Shown here piece after piece: positions 20,551 through 32,993 of a stretch of DNA of 64,000 nucleotides. The position numbers and the translations under genes were made by a program. Every line of letters starts with the position of its first letter. The stretch's first letter is position 1. The notes beneath the pieces were generated by a model, which saw only the letters and a list, made by a program, of their open reading frames with translations, made no database searches and was not told the DNA's origin. Origin of the DNA: Emiliania huxleyi CCMP1516 (taxonomy: Eukaryota > Haptophyta > Isochrysidales > Noelaerhabdaceae); the NCBI RefSeq assembly GCF_000372725.1, contig NW_005196021.1:1168422-1232421 (forward strand). Direction: 5' to 3'.

Positions 20551-22850
20551 TCACTTCCTCGAGTAGGTGCGGCGGTGGAGCTCGTCTACCGCAGCGAGGT
20601 AGTAGGTCCCCGGCGCCAGAGCGCCGACGTCTCCGGACGGCTCGTACCCCGCCTACAATCTCGGTTGATCTCGGTTGATCACGGGTAGTAAGCACGGCAT
20701 CTCGGGCGACCTTGGGCCTATTCACGGGCCTGCAGTGGTACACAAAGAGTGTGTGGAGGGGATGTGTGTGATGCGGTTGGCAGCGATCTCGTACCCCGCC
20801 TGGCCGTACCGCTCCTCGCGCAGCTCGAGCGCCTGAGACGTGGCAAATCTCGATCACGCGACACGGAGTCACTGGCATCGCAAGTTCCGCTCTCGCGCCG
20901 GTCCGTTGTTGTGCCATCTAACACGGCGTCTACCACCACACGGCTCGGGCGTCGGCCTGTCTTGTGCGTGCGTGCGCGCAGCGTTGCGGCGGCGGCGAGC
21001 GCGCACCCGTGTGAGGGTGGGCAAGTCGGAGCACGTGCGCGCAGTGAGCCGCTCCGCCAGCTGCGCCGTCGTTGCGATGCGCTCGAGGGTGAACGGCGAA
21101 GCGGGCGGCAAAGCGAGCGCGCTGCCGCCGGACGGCTCGCGGCCGATCAGCGTGAAAGCGGTGGCGACCGCACCCGAGCCGTACGAGAAGAGGAGCAGTC
21201 GCGCACCTACGCGCCCAGAGGCACGGCTGAGATCTCTCGGCGAGATTGCACGCGGGTGCGGCCGAGATGCAGCCGAGTTGCAGCTGGGCAACGGCAGGGG
21301 AACGGGGGAACGGGGGGGGGGGGGGGGTTCCCGCGCCCATCAACGAGGAGGCCTTCGCGCTGACGAGCGAGAGCAGGTTCATGTAGAGCGCCGCGGTGTA
21401 GCAGTTTCCAACCTACCACGAGGCAATGAAGGGACGTGCCTGGGACGTTTCCAGGACGTGTCTTAGGAGGTGTCGAGGAGGTCTCTGAGAGGTACCTGTG
21501 AGGTGTCTGGGACGTGTCTCGGAGGCGTCTCGGAGGTTCTGGGAAGCATCTCGAAGCTAGCAGCCTCTGACCTGCCGCGATGCCGTGTCCGATGGCGCGC
21601 ACTTTGCCTCGAAGTCGGGCTTGGCGAGGCCCACGAAGCACTTCTCCGCCTCGCGGTCGCCGACCGTCTTGGCAGGAGGCACGCCCGCCCAGCGCTGCGC
21701 GTCGCCGGCGAAGCGAGGCGCGGTGGCGTCGTCGGCGAAGTCGCCTACGGCCGCGCGCCTCGACAGCGTCAACACAGAAGTCGCCGACGGCTGCCCGAGG
21801 GCAGCGGTGCCGTAGAGGAGGCGCGCGAAGCCCTTTTGGACGAGCTTGTTGTATGGCGAGTGCATGCAGACGTAGTCGAACGCGCGCAAGTCAGCGGGCG
21901 ACCCGTTGAGGCCGAGCTGCTCTGCGGCGGCCGGCGCTCCCAGCTTGGCCTAGAGACGCGCACAGCGGGTGGTTGGCCAGGATTTGCCAGGCATTGAGCC
22001 GCGGACAGTGCTCGAGGTCTCTCTCGCGAGTGTCGAGCCGGGGGTGTCTAGGAGGGTCTCTAACGGTAAGAGCGCGTCCCCTCGGGCTGGCGGTTCGACA
22101 CCGAGATGGATAGCTGTGTGTGTGTGAGGCAAGGCGTCTGCGCTGAAGTTGCGAAATGACTCAGGATCAGACCTTGAGCCGCGACCAGCACGTGTCCACT
22201 GACGCGAGGTACGCGTCCTGCGAGAGCTTGCCGTCGACGGTGGCGTACTCGGTGTCGCCGCGCGGCTTGTAAAAGTCGTACACCTCGAAGGCGTGCGTCG
22301 CGCGAGGCCCGGCCATTACGAGCGGCGCATCCGGCCCCACCAGCATGGCGACCGCGCCGCCTCCGCCCGTCGGCCTCGCCGGCCCGGGCGCGTACACGGC
22401 GATGTCGCCGCAGACGACGAGGGCGTAGCGGCCGTCCCACGCGCTCGACTCGACCCACGCGACGGAGTTTAGCAGCGCGGCGGTGCCGCCGTAGCAGGCG
22501 TTGGTCGACGAGACGCCTTCGACGTCTGAGTGCTCGGCGCCAAAGAGCTGCGCCATCAGCGTCGTCTTGACGGACTTGGACTTGTCGAGCAGCGTCTCGG
22601 TGCCAACCTCGAGCCGGCCGATGGCCGACGCCGGCACGCCGTACCGCTCGAGCAGCCGTGCGCACGCGGTGAGCAGCACGGAAGCGATGTCCTCGCGATC
22701 GTCGAAGAACGCAAGCGCCGTCTGGCCGAGGCCGACCGTGTACTTCCCGGCGCATCCATCGGCCTCTTCGAGCGCCGTCTGCGGGACGTAGCGCTGCGGA
22801 AAGTAGCATTCCATCGCGAGGATGCCAGCGTCGGTTGCGCGTCTCGCCAT
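20551..22850 (-). CDS. HMGCS: Hydroxymethylglutaryl-CoA synthase, 6 exons
   Basis: Exons (minus) 22850-22173, 21949-21572, 21412-21337, 21206-21007, 20832-20800 and 20652-20551 join in frame to 488 aa, the usual family length. The enzyme condenses acetyl-CoA with acetoacetyl-CoA to HMG-CoA at the entry to the mevalonate pathway. Catalytic features are visible: [14 protein letters not shown] near 83, [15 protein letters not shown] with the nucleophilic Cys119, and [18 protein letters not shown] with His256. [22 protein letters not shown] and the C-terminal [20 protein letters not shown] all fit the family. No targeting peptide is evident, so it is probably cytosolic. Introns 3 and 5 begin with GC. 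Intron 5 begins with GCGGGGTACGAG, exactly the start of exon 6. Introns 2 and 5 carry periodic CCGAGA-type words. The gene is divergent from 23141. Confidence 0.9.
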
Positions 22851-23140
22851 GTTATCCTTTGCACCTGATCCGCGCGCGACTTTCTTTTTCTAAGAGGCCG
22901 AGTTCTCTGCATTGTGTATTTGACAGGCCACTGCACCCAGCGCAGCACCTCACCGTTGACGACAACCAACGCTCTCGTAGAGCAGCCGCGGGTTTTTTGC
23001 TCGAGTCCGCAACGCAGGCCGCGTTGGCGCAGAGGCGGCGGCAAGCTCAACGCGCCTACCAAAAGTCAAGCCGTTACGCCCCAAACGTCCTGTCTCAACC
23101 CCCCCGGCCACCGGCCACCCATGTCCATGTGCATGGATAC
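22851..23140. promoter_or_regulatory. Divergent intergenic region between HMG-CoA synthase and coiled-coil gene
   Basis: Only 290 bp separate the two start codons on opposite strands, so both promoters must lie here or overlap. No classical TATA box is evident. The plus-strand frame stays open through most of it, so the start of the right-hand gene could lie further left. Confidence 0.4.
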
Positions 23141-23974
23141 ATGGCGAGTCCTCGCGACACCGCGCCGGACCGACTGGCCGCGGCACAGGCGGCGGCGCTT
23201 TCTCGCCATGCCGCGGGGCTCGAAGCCCGGGAGGTGGCTGTGCGTTGGTCGGAGGCGAGGCTGCGCAACAGGGTGGCGCAGTGGGCGGTGCTGATGGAGG
23301 CGACAACGACGATGGACGTGCAGCGGTGGCTCCTCCTCGCCGCCTCGCAGCTCGACGAGGAGCACGAGGTCAGCCGCTCATGGCAAAGGCGCGCCGAGGC
23401 AGCTGAGGCGGCTCTTGCAGCGAGTAAGAGAGGAGGTGGCGGGGCGCCGGAGGTGCCCGCGTTGTCAGTGCGGCCAGACGCTACCCCGACAACAGCCGGG
23501 GCCGCCACCGCGCGCGCTCTCGATCAAGAAGGCGCAAGCAGCAACAAGCTGATCAATGCAGGCGACGCTTTGCCGGCGGCGCAGCAGCTTGCACTTTTCA
23601 CACAACTCAAGGTGGACCTCTCCGAGGCCCGACGCGATGCGGCGGAGCTGCACACGCGGCTGGCGCCCGCACTGCACGGCGCGCTCGCTCGGGATACCGA
23701 GAGTCTGCCTGGCGCGCTCGATCGCCACGTCGCCGCCGCCGCCTATCGCCACCTCAGCCTCGAGCAGCTCACTCTCGCACTTCGAGGTGCGGGCGCGCGC
23801 CTCCCGCCCGACCCGGACCGGCAGGTCCTGTGTTGTCTGTGCGTTCACCACGGCATCGACCCGGTCCGGCTGGTGCCCGCCGCGTGGCGCATGAGGAGCA
23901 ACTCCACGGACCGCCGGCCAGCGCGGCTCTCGCTCGGCGGAGGCCCGTGTCTAGCATTCGCGCCCGTGTATTGA
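23141..23974 (+). CDS. Hypothetical coiled-coil protein, 277 aa
   Basis: Single exon from ATG 23141 (MASPRDTAPDRLAAAQAAAL) to TGA at 23972-23974. The N-terminal half is Ala/Glu/Arg-rich and helical (EVAVRWSEARLRNRVAQWAV, then LLLAASQLDEEHEVSRSWQR), consistent with coiled coil. After a low-complexity linker comes a second helical region (LKVDLSEARRDAAELHTRLA) and a C-terminal segment with CCLCVHHGIDPVRLVPAAW. I do not recognise the family. The frame is open upstream to 22835, but that part has poor coding character, so the ATG at 23141 is preferred. Divergent from HMG-CoA synthase. Confidence 0.6.
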   Translation: MASPRDTAPDRLAAAQAAALSRHAAGLEAREVAVRWSEARLRNRVAQWAVLMEATTTMDVQRWLLLAASQLDEEHEVSRSWQRRAEAAEAALAASKRGGGGAPEVPALSVRPDATPTTAGAATARALDQEGASSNKLINAGDALPAAQQLALFTQLKVDLSEARRDAAELHTRLAPALHGALARDTESLPGALDRHVAAAAYRHLSLEQLTLALRGAGARLPPDPDRQVLCCLCVHHGIDPVRLVPAAWRMRSNSTDRRPARLSLGGGPCLAFAPVY

Positions 23975-24454
23975 CTTGCGGCCTCGGCACGGCTTGCGTC
24001 ATTCTCGTTCCACGGCCCTGTCGCTAGTTGGACTCACGACGCAGGCGCTGTGCAACATTTTTGGCACGGCCCAGCCCTGCCCCCGATAGGCGCGGCGGGC
24101 GAAGGGGTGCTCCGCGACACGCCTTGGGCGGCGGCGGAGGAGGAGGCGCCCCTCGTCCAAGCAACAGGTGACGACCAGGAAGATACGGCTTCGTCGCAGG
24201 CGCGAGGGAGTTTCCGCGAAGGCGGGCGGGACTCGGTGGTGGGCTCTGCGACTGCCGAGGCCATCCTGGAGCCGCAAACTCCGCCTCGGTGTCCGCGGTC
24301 GCAGCCACCATCGCCGAATGCGAAGAGGATTTCACCGGCCAAAGGGCAGGCGCCGCGAAGTGTCGCGACGGAGTGGGGACCCCGCACTATCTTGCAAACC
24401 CGCCCCACTTATATCCGGCGGCTTCCTAGAAAAAAAGAGACGAAAAATATGAGG
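23975..24454. other. Intergenic; ambiguous short frames
   Basis: Open frames of about 125-137 codons exist on both strands over 24034-24463 with no motif to decide between them. I do not call a gene here. Confidence 0.4.
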
Positions 24455-25174
24455 AAAAACTAACGGAGTAGGGCGCGGCCACGTGTACGTGTTGTGTCTG
24501 TAGTCGGCAGAGGGGCCCCCGGAGGGATGCTCAACCGCTCCACGCCACGCCGCTTGCGGCGGTCCTATTCCCAGCTCCGCTGAGCACGCGCGTTATTTTT
24601 TGTTTGGTTGGCTGCACGCGACACTCCTCGACACCAAGCCCCCCGCCGGCACAAACACACACAAGCACACACGAAAGGCGCGAAACTCGAAGCGCGAGGG
24701 TCTCCTCGCAGCAGAGGCTAGCAACCTGGAGAGAGGGATAGTACATGGTTGTGTCACGCTTGCGTGTGCCTCGTTGTCACCGCTCGAGCCACGAGTCCAG
24801 CTCGATGAAGTCGCCCGCGTCACGCAGCCGCCGCGTTCCCGTGCCGCTTGCGGGCGCGGTGTGCTCACGCAAGCAGTCCTCATCCAGGCGAAGCAGCTTG
24901 CGGACGGCATTTTTCAGGCGAGGCTCCTCCTCAAACAAGACTATCAAGCCTGCGCCGTGTCCGTATGGTCGCTCGACGTCTCTGGGTGTTGGCCCATGTG
25001 CTCATTTAACTTGCCATACGTGTTGAGGCGCTCCGGGCAGCCGTGAAGGGCGCACATTCGGCCCCAGTCCGAGCCGATGGACTCCAGTCGCCCGATGAAA
25101 TCAGGTCTGTGCCAGAGCTCCTCTCGCCAAGGATGTTGGCGAACATGAGCGCGACGTGTTGGAAGTTCGGGTTC
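24455..25174 (-). pseudogene. Inverted, decayed copy of the sulfotransferase 3' end
   Basis: On the minus strand this repeats 5371-6112: the segment with CATGTTCGCCAACATCCTTG, the family C-terminus, and the 3' flank to about 6112. The copy lacks the 5' two thirds of the gene, and insertions and deletions disrupt the frame (for example, extra bases after GAGAGGAGCT). It is therefore a truncated pseudogene. Its far end at 24455 coincides with the end of the homologous flank. Upstream of its break (25180-25420, minus) the sequence is unrelated to the parent gene. Confidence 0.8.
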
Positions 25175-25341
25175 TGGGACGAAAGTCTTAGGAAAGTCTC
25201 GCTCGACGAGCCGCGGGCAGGATCTGCGGCGACATGGAAGAAGGAAGGTGCCCGGCGCCTCGATGACCTCCCGCCTTTCACATGGGTTGTTGCACGAGTA
25301 TAAAAGCCAAAAGCGTCGAAAATGTCCCAAAATGCGTGTCT

Positions 25342-25490
25342 CGAGTTTGTTGCAGCCCCGCAGCCGGCGCGCGCTGCCAGGAAGCACCGCTCGCGTGTCG
25401 GCGGCACTCCCTGGCACCCAGTGAGTGCCGCGAACCGACCAGACCGAGTAGGCTCGACGCCGTGCTCGCTGTGGGGCTGCAACAAACTCG
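25342..25490. repeat. 149-bp foldback with 23-bp inverted ends
   Basis: The left end begins CGAGTTTGTTGCAGCCCC. The right end is its reverse complement, ending GGGGCTGCAACAAACTCG. The match extends to 23 bp with one mismatch. No target-site duplication was found. It could be a short MITE or a structured element. Confidence 0.75.
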
Positions 25491-26381
25491 CCGCCGAGCG
25501 TGACACCGAAGGCGTCCCGGCGGAGGTGATGGAGTGTGAGACCTGAGGCTGCGGAGGTGACGCCTGAGGTACCGGCTCGTGCACGGCGACTCAGCCGGCG
25601 ACCGCCACGGGCTCAGGCGAGACCTGTCGACGCGTTCCGTCTCAGCTTCACCATGGTCCTCGGGCGTCTGTCGACGTCAGGACCACCCATACAGCTCGAG
25701 GGTTTGAGGTCGCAAGAGCCAAGATGGTGGCGTTTGGACATCCCAACCATCCCACAAGACAGCCTGTAGGTGATGGCGGGACGGCGCAGTGTTTGTGGCA
25801 CTCGGCAGTAGGCACCTGCGGCACGGCCCCGCTGTCGGCTCTCGCGGGCTGCGGAACCGGCCCCAGAAGGGGACGGTCCGGGCGAGTGTGGCAGCTCCTG
25901 CGCTAGTATGGGCACCATCTATCACAACACTACTGACCCTGGCCATTAGAGCTGCCAGGGATAGCGTCAGGAGCCGGTAGGAGTCAAAACCCCTCATATT
26001 TGAGACATCGTGGCCCATATACATATACTCGTGCAACAACCCACATCTTTCTGTCGTGCGAGGGAGCTTTCTTGTAAATTCTCTTCAGGCTTCGAGTTCG
26101 ACCTTCGTGAAAACTGAACAGTTTTTTTTGACCTTCGTTCGCGCTTGTGAGAGCGCAGGAGAGCGCGCAAAATACGGACAAAAACATCAGAATTGGCAAG
26201 TTTCCAACCTCCACCTACTAGAACGACGGCGCCTCACGCGCACACAACTATGCCAAGGGGAGCACGAAGTGGACCACATCCGTCGTTAAGAATAAGATTG
26301 CACGCGACCCTCCGCATGCAGCGGTTCGCGTCGGGGCAGATCGGGACGGCGGCAACCACGGCACACTTCCGGGAAATCCAT
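25491..26381. other. Intergenic, no gene seen
   Basis: No convincing frame. Contains AT-richer DNA near 26020-26200 and the 3' flank of the RmlC-RmlD gene. Confidence 0.45.
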
Positions 26382-29300
26382 TCATTCCCCGAGGGACTTG
26401 CCGTGCGGGTTGGCCAGCCAATCGTCGATTGCCTGCCGTCCGTTGGGGGGGGGGGGGGGGTGAACGGGCGTGGGAACGAGGGGCGTGCAGCAACCACCCT
26501 CGGCAGGCAAGGCGCAAGCAAGGGCGCTGGCGGCAAGGCGCGTGCGGCAGAGCGCAAGCAAGGGCGCTGGCAGTCGCAGGCAAGGCGGCGGCAGAGCGGA
26601 TGCAATCGGTCGCGCCTCGGCGACGGAGCGTGGTGCCCAGTCGGGGATAGCCGCGCGCAGCTTGTCGAGCTTGAGGCCCGATGCGAGGGGCCGGCACGCC
26701 GCCTGAGTCGCCGAGATGCGCCGAGACTGCGATGGCTGTGCCATGGTGCGGCCGTGGCGCGGCCATGGCAGTGAGGCGTGGCAGTGAGGCGTGGCAGTGG
26801 GGCGTGGCAGCGAGGGAGCTGTCTCGGTTGTCGGCACCTGGCCGGCGTTGACCGTCTCCACGGGCTTGATGAGCCCGGCGTCGAGCGGGCGGCGCCCCCC
26901 GAGCGCCGTGATCACCTGCGCAGTAAGATTGTCCGAGATGTGCCAGAGAGATGGGACCGAAAGTTCGACACGACGTGAGAGCGTCGCAAGACACACCTTC
27001 TCGGCGAATGCGACGCGGCCGAGCGGCTCGGGGCCGCCCACGTTGAACAAGCCGCTCGCACCCGCCTCGACGAGGCGCTTCGTCGCATCAGCCAAATCAC
27101 GGTTGTACGTGGGCGTCCCGATCTGTGCGGGGAGGGGTCAGGGGGATTCAGGAGAGGAGAGAAAGGGCGAGTGAGGGCGAGAGAGGGCGAGAGAAACTGA
27201 GGCGAGAGAGGGTCGATATTTCGAAATCTCGACCCTATCTCAGCTCCTCTCGCCTGGTCGACAGGCACGTTCATCGCCTCGCCGCTGCCCAGCTTGCGCG
27301 CCAGCTGGTACACGAAATTCTTGCCGACGTGCTCCGGCCTATGCGAAAACTCCGGGAAGGTTAGCATGAATGCTTCGAGGCACGCCGCGCCGAGGATTGT
27401 CCTCGCGGCGCCCGTACACGACGTTGGTGCGCAGAACGAGGGCGGAGGGGTCAGCGGCGAGCACCGCCGCTTCGCCGGCGAGCTTCGAGGACCTACAGTA
27501 CGAGTCATCGCGTGCGCTGCACCCCTGTGTCTCGCAAGAACACACGAGCTCCGAGTGCAGCGGACACGGCTTGAGTACGGTTGGGTAGTACAGCCGAATA
27601 CATGCCGCCTCGAGCGCTTGCTAGCAATAAGAGCATTTCGCATCTGGCTTTGAGGACCCGTAGACGTTGAGCGGCGACGGTGGGTCCTCCTCGCCGTACG
27701 GGCCGCCCGCGTCCGCCGCCGCGACGCCGTTGGCCTTGCTGCCGCCGCTGCCGGGCAAGGACGAGCCGCCCGAGAAGACGTAGTCAGTGGAGTACCAGAC
27801 GACCTGATGGTGGCGGGAGACGTCTCATCCCAAAACGTGATCGGAGATCTGTTGTGAGCAGCGACAAGACTGCACCTTTGCGCCGACGGCGGCCGCGGCG
27901 GCGGCCAGCACGGCAGGGCCGCGGTTGTTCATCGCGTTTGCCTTCTGCGGCTCGCGCTCGCACCCGTCGACCCACGTGAAGCCGGCGCAGATGCAGACGA
28001 CCTGCGGGCGCAAAGGTACCGGCCGTGATGCAAAGGTACCGGCGCCGCGGTGGAAGGAGCTGTCTCGGCGGAACTAGGCAAGTGTCTCGAAACTCTCTCG
28101 GAGGCGTCTCGGAGGCGTCGCTCCACCTCCGGGTAGACAGTCTGCACCAAATCGATCGCCAGCTGCGGCTGCATCGCCGCCTGCGCGCGCACACACGGAG
28201 GGGTCAGCACCCCTCGACAAACCTCAGCCAACCTCGGTGGATCCGGTCTCGGCCCATTTCGGCCAGACCTCGGCCTCCCTCTCCGCCTCGCTCCGCCTCC
28301 CTCTCCCTTCTCTCCGCCCCCCTCGGCGAGTGCTGCCTGCGCGAGGTCGAAATGGATCATACCCTCGGCGGGCGTCGCCGCGTAGGTGCCCACGCAGTTG
28401 CGCGCGCCAAAGGCCTCGATCAACGCGCCGCCCACCTGCCCCGTGCCTCCGATGACCAGCACGCGGCCACGCGGCGCGTAGCCGCACAACTTGGGCCTGG
28501 GGAAGCACACCAAAGTGAGGGTATGACATACAACGAATACAGCTAGCTGGGCACAGTTGATTTGCTTAGAGCCGAATACGAGATATTCCGTATACCGCAT
28601 CTAGTAGCGCGGGCCGTCGTACCGACAGGAAGGGCGCCGCCTCGTCCTTTTGCGGGGGGGTAGGCGGCGGTGTAGGTTAGGCGGCGGTGAGGGCGGCGGC
28701 ATTAAGGACAGGGGGGGAGGAAGATGGCGGGGAGGAGAAACGCAAGGCAGGAGAGAGGCAGTGGGAGGAGAGAGGCAGTGGGGAGAAGAGAGTCGCAGGG
28801 AGAGGCGCCTTGGCAGACATCACCGGCACCACCCCCTCGGGCACCGGCCACTGGACGTTGACGAGCGGGTCGAAGGGGTGGGTATCCGCCTGAGGTGGGC
28901 GTGGCGTCTTCTTTACGTCTCGGGTGTCTCGGGGGTGGTGTCGGAAGTGTGTCGGAGAGTTTCGGGAGTGCCGGGAAGGGGAAGAGGCGGAGCACACGCC
29001 TCCTTGGCGGGGTTGAAGCATCCCTCTTGCAGGTACAGAGCGCACGTGTCGTCCTCGAAGGTGAAGAAGCCGTGCCCGCAGCCGCCAGGCACAAACACCT
29101 GCGGGCGCCGGGCACAAGGAAAAATTGTTACGGACAGCGCATGGGCGCGGCACGCGCGGCGGCTGCACGGGCGGCGGCGCAGTGGCGACGGCGGCTCAGC
29201 GGCGGCGGCACTCCTGCTTCTTGTTCTTGTCTGTGAGCAGGATGCCACACCACCGGCCAAACGTCGGCGAGCCGTCGCGGAAATCGGCGATCACATCGTA

Positions 29301-29537
29301 GAAGGAACCGCGAACGCAGGTGATGAACTTGCCGTGCGGCGAGCAGTGCAGCCCTCGCAGCGCGTGCTTCTGCGACGATGAGAAGGACACCTGCTTCCAC
29401 CGCTCTCCCGGCGCAGAGAGGCCGTCATACTTCTCCTCGTTGTACAGCTCGTTGAAGTAGCCGCGGTGGTCGCCGAAGCGGTCAAAAGTAGTGACGCTCG
29501 CCCCGTCGATCGGCAGGGCCTTAGTCTGGGGCGGCAT
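26382..29537 (-). CDS. Fused dTDP/UDP-4-keto-6-deoxyglucose 3,5-epimerase and 4-reductase (RmlC-RmlD), 14 exons
   Basis: Exons (minus): 29537-29214, 29098-29000, 28889-28809, 28646-28623, 28489-28337, 28180-28127, 28001-27876, 27803-27658, 27492-27412, 27338-27254, 27122-26997, 26915-26838, 26702-26616, 26432-26382. They join in frame to 504 aa. Residues 1 to ~175 are RmlC-like: FGDHRGYFNELYNEEKY, HALRGLHCSPHGKFI with the catalytic-type His, SPTFGRW, and PGGCGHGFFTF followed by CALYLQEG. From ~183 the rest is RmlD-like: LVIGGTGQVGGAL for NAD(P)H, ICAGFTWVDGCEREP, YSTDYVFSGG, NVYGSSKLAGEA (the Tyr-x3-Lys pair), LRTNVVYGPE and GLFNVGGPEPLGR. The product would turn 4-keto-6-deoxyglucose nucleotides into rhamnose nucleotides. 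Six of 13 introns begin with GC, and the first apparently with GA. Whether dTDP or UDP sugar is used is unknown. Confidence 0.85.
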
Positions 29538-30104
29538 CAGAGTCTGCTGAAGACGACGAAAGAAGCGGGCGGAGGGGGTGAGCAAAACTGTGTGGAGTCT
29601 CTGTGGCAATGATGTTTCACAAAAAATAACCCAATCCCCCCCCCCCCCTGGGACCCTGCGACCGCGCACCCCCCCCACATTCGAGGAAGAGGGTGCGTTC
29701 TGCAGTTAAGGGGTAACCCGGTACACGGAACCATCCCTCGGAGACGTGTTATGGCCCTGCGACCGCGCACCCCCTGGGCTAGGTAGGGCTCTCTTGCCCG
29801 CAACCCGATGCCAATCATCCGGCCCGCTGGGTGGGTGCGCTTCTTAGCTCCCCGGCCCTGGATGTGCGGTTGATAACTTCACTCCAAGTGCTCCAAGAAG
29901 GCAGGGCCATCCCACATTGCTTTCTTTCTTTCGGCTGGCACTCGTGGCGCGGGGCTCGCCTTCGAAAAGTCGGGTATGGCTCCGCCCGCAACTCTCTCGC
30001 ACATGCGCGCCCCGTCGAGCTTACGGCGGGCGCGCTGCGGTCGCACGCCTCACAAGTCATATGCCACGGCGTGCGATCTAGATTCAGCGCGCTTCTGCTC
30101 GCGA
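29538..30104. other. Upstream region of the RmlC-RmlD gene
   Basis: Contains a C-run near 29638-29649 and duplicated CCCTGCGACCGCGCACCCCC words (29651 and 29755). Near 29840 is a piece also found inverted at 10790-10820. No gene seen. Confidence 0.45.
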
Positions 30105-30656
30105 CATAGTCTGAGGGTTAGGTTTCTGGAGCCTCGGGTGCTTTTACGCTTTTGATCGGGTCAGGGGAGAGTGCGACTTTTACCACTTTGGTCGTCTCGG
30201 AGCGCCCAACTTTTAGCATGTTTCAAAAATTTCTTCGGCGCTGCGCGCCGCGGGTGCAGCAAGTACTAGCTATCCCTATCGTCCCGCAACGGCAAAGTAG
30301 TTCCCGCACACTATGGCTAAAAAAATGCTGCCGCTCGCCCCTCGAAAGCGCCCGCCGGTGTGTGTCCAAACATGTAGCGCTACAAGTTTGTGACACATAA
30401 GGACGCATCCTCCCACAACACTTCACCCGCTGGCTTGGTTGCAGCTGCCGAGGTACCATCTGCCGGCTTGGGGGGGCTAGTGGCATTCGCCGGAGAGTAG
30501 AATGTCCAAAATTTTCGCGCGCCTGCGGCGGCGCGACTTTTACCATTTTGCCCCGGGCGGGCCCACTTTTGTCGTTTTGCCCCAAATCTACGGCTAGCCG
30601 TGCTTTTAGCGTTTTGACCCAAATCGGCCGAACTTTTAGGATACCCTCAGACTATG
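30105..30656. mobile_element. 552-bp non-autonomous DNA transposon with 8-bp target duplication
   Basis: Ends are inverted: CATAGTCTGAGGGT at 30105-30118 and its complement ACCCTCAGACTATG at 30643-30656. The 8-bp GCTCGCGA directly flanks both ends (30097-30104 and 30657-30664), a perfect target-site duplication. The interior has repeated AACTTTTAG and TTTTACCA words and no transposase. An 8-bp duplication is typical of hAT elements and some other families, so the superfamily is unresolved. Confidence 0.85.
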
Positions 30657-30664
30657 GCTCGCGA

Positions 30665-31419
30665 ACACTCACCCAATGAATTGTCACTGCCCGCGTGAGT
30701 GCGAGATAGGGCTAGCGGCTGGCCGCTAGCCTCTGAGGAGGGCGTCCATAGACACCTCACATGACCCCACACACGGTCTCGTCCGTGCCTTGCGGCTGGC
30801 GGCGAGATTGCTAGAGGCGGAGCAAGTCTGCTCTAGTCTCACACGTTCGCCCCTGTCGCCTGTCTGTGTCGTTGTGCTGTTGTTTGTGCACTAACCTTGG
30901 CACCTTTGGAGTGCCTGGCCCTGGCTGGGGGGGGCGACAGGGGGGACGTGGCCCTGAGTTATGTGTACGCCAACTCAGGGTGTGTGGCAGCCAGCTGGCT
31001 GTGTGTCTTGTGAGCCCGTTTGTGTCTGTGTGTCGCTCGTGCGTGTCGTCATCATCTGTCTCGCGTCCACCCATACCGCGCTGGTGTCCAGTCCGAGCCT
31101 CACTGTTCTTCACCTTCCTACCTAACCTAAAAAATGACGCATGGAGGCTGGTCATGACGGAATATCACTCTTCACAGCTGCCTGGGGACCCTCTGTTTTC
31201 CTTTTTGTTTGCCGGAAAAGCTTGTGTAGGCGAAGTGCTACTGCTGGCTAGGGTGCCAATGGCGTGACGGGAGGTGGCCATTGCCCATTGGCGCCACTAC
31301 GCAACGATTGTTAGGCATTCTTGATACCCCACTCTTCACACAAAAACACAACCACTCTTCACACTGCCTGTACACGGCCACGCGTAGGCAGCTGCAGCAG
31401 GCTCGTACTCCGCAGCGAC
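30665..31419. other. Intergenic upstream of RPS23
   Basis: No gene recognised. It has TG-rich stretches near 31020 and a GGCTAGCGGC/GCCGCTAGCC inverted pair near 30711-30731. Confidence 0.45.
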
Positions 31420-32431
<1,012 letters not shown>

Positions 32432-32993
32432 GGGGGCGGTTCCGTCGGCCTGCCCCGCTGGCGAGGCCGCGCGCCGGAGTGGGCGCCTCGTGCGCCGGCC
32501 GTCGAGGAGACGGGAACTCGGGGGGTGTCGCTGCGGGGTGCAGACATCCACACACGAATGCGGGTTCTCCAATGTGCTTCCGACTCGCAGGAAGGTATGT
32601 GCTTGCTGCGCACGGGCGGGCGGGCGTGGGCTTACGTAATACGACGCGCTGCATTCCTCGTTTTCCGACTCGTCGCGGGTCTTTACAGTGTAAATACACT
32701 CGAAACCGTCTCCGAGAAAACTACGCGCGCTACGCCCCTGCGCGCGCCGACCGCCCACGGACGGCGCTCGGCGGCAGCGGCCAGCGCAACCGCAAGCTCG
32801 AGAGTCTCCACATATCCCACCACACTCTCGCTCCTGCGGGCTGCGTCCCCCCCCCCCCCCCCCTGTGAGGTTGGGGACCCCGGACCGGCGTGCTCCCATC
32901 CCCCCTCCAAAGACGCGGACAAAGAGTGGTGTCCCGCGAAATATGTGCCCGCCCTGCGGTGTCGGGCCGCGGTGAGGCGGTGGCGGCTGAGGT
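32432..32993. other. Convergent intergenic region RPS23 / PDC-E2
   Basis: 3' flanks of two convergent genes. It contains a C15 run near 32849. Short frames only. Confidence 0.5.
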
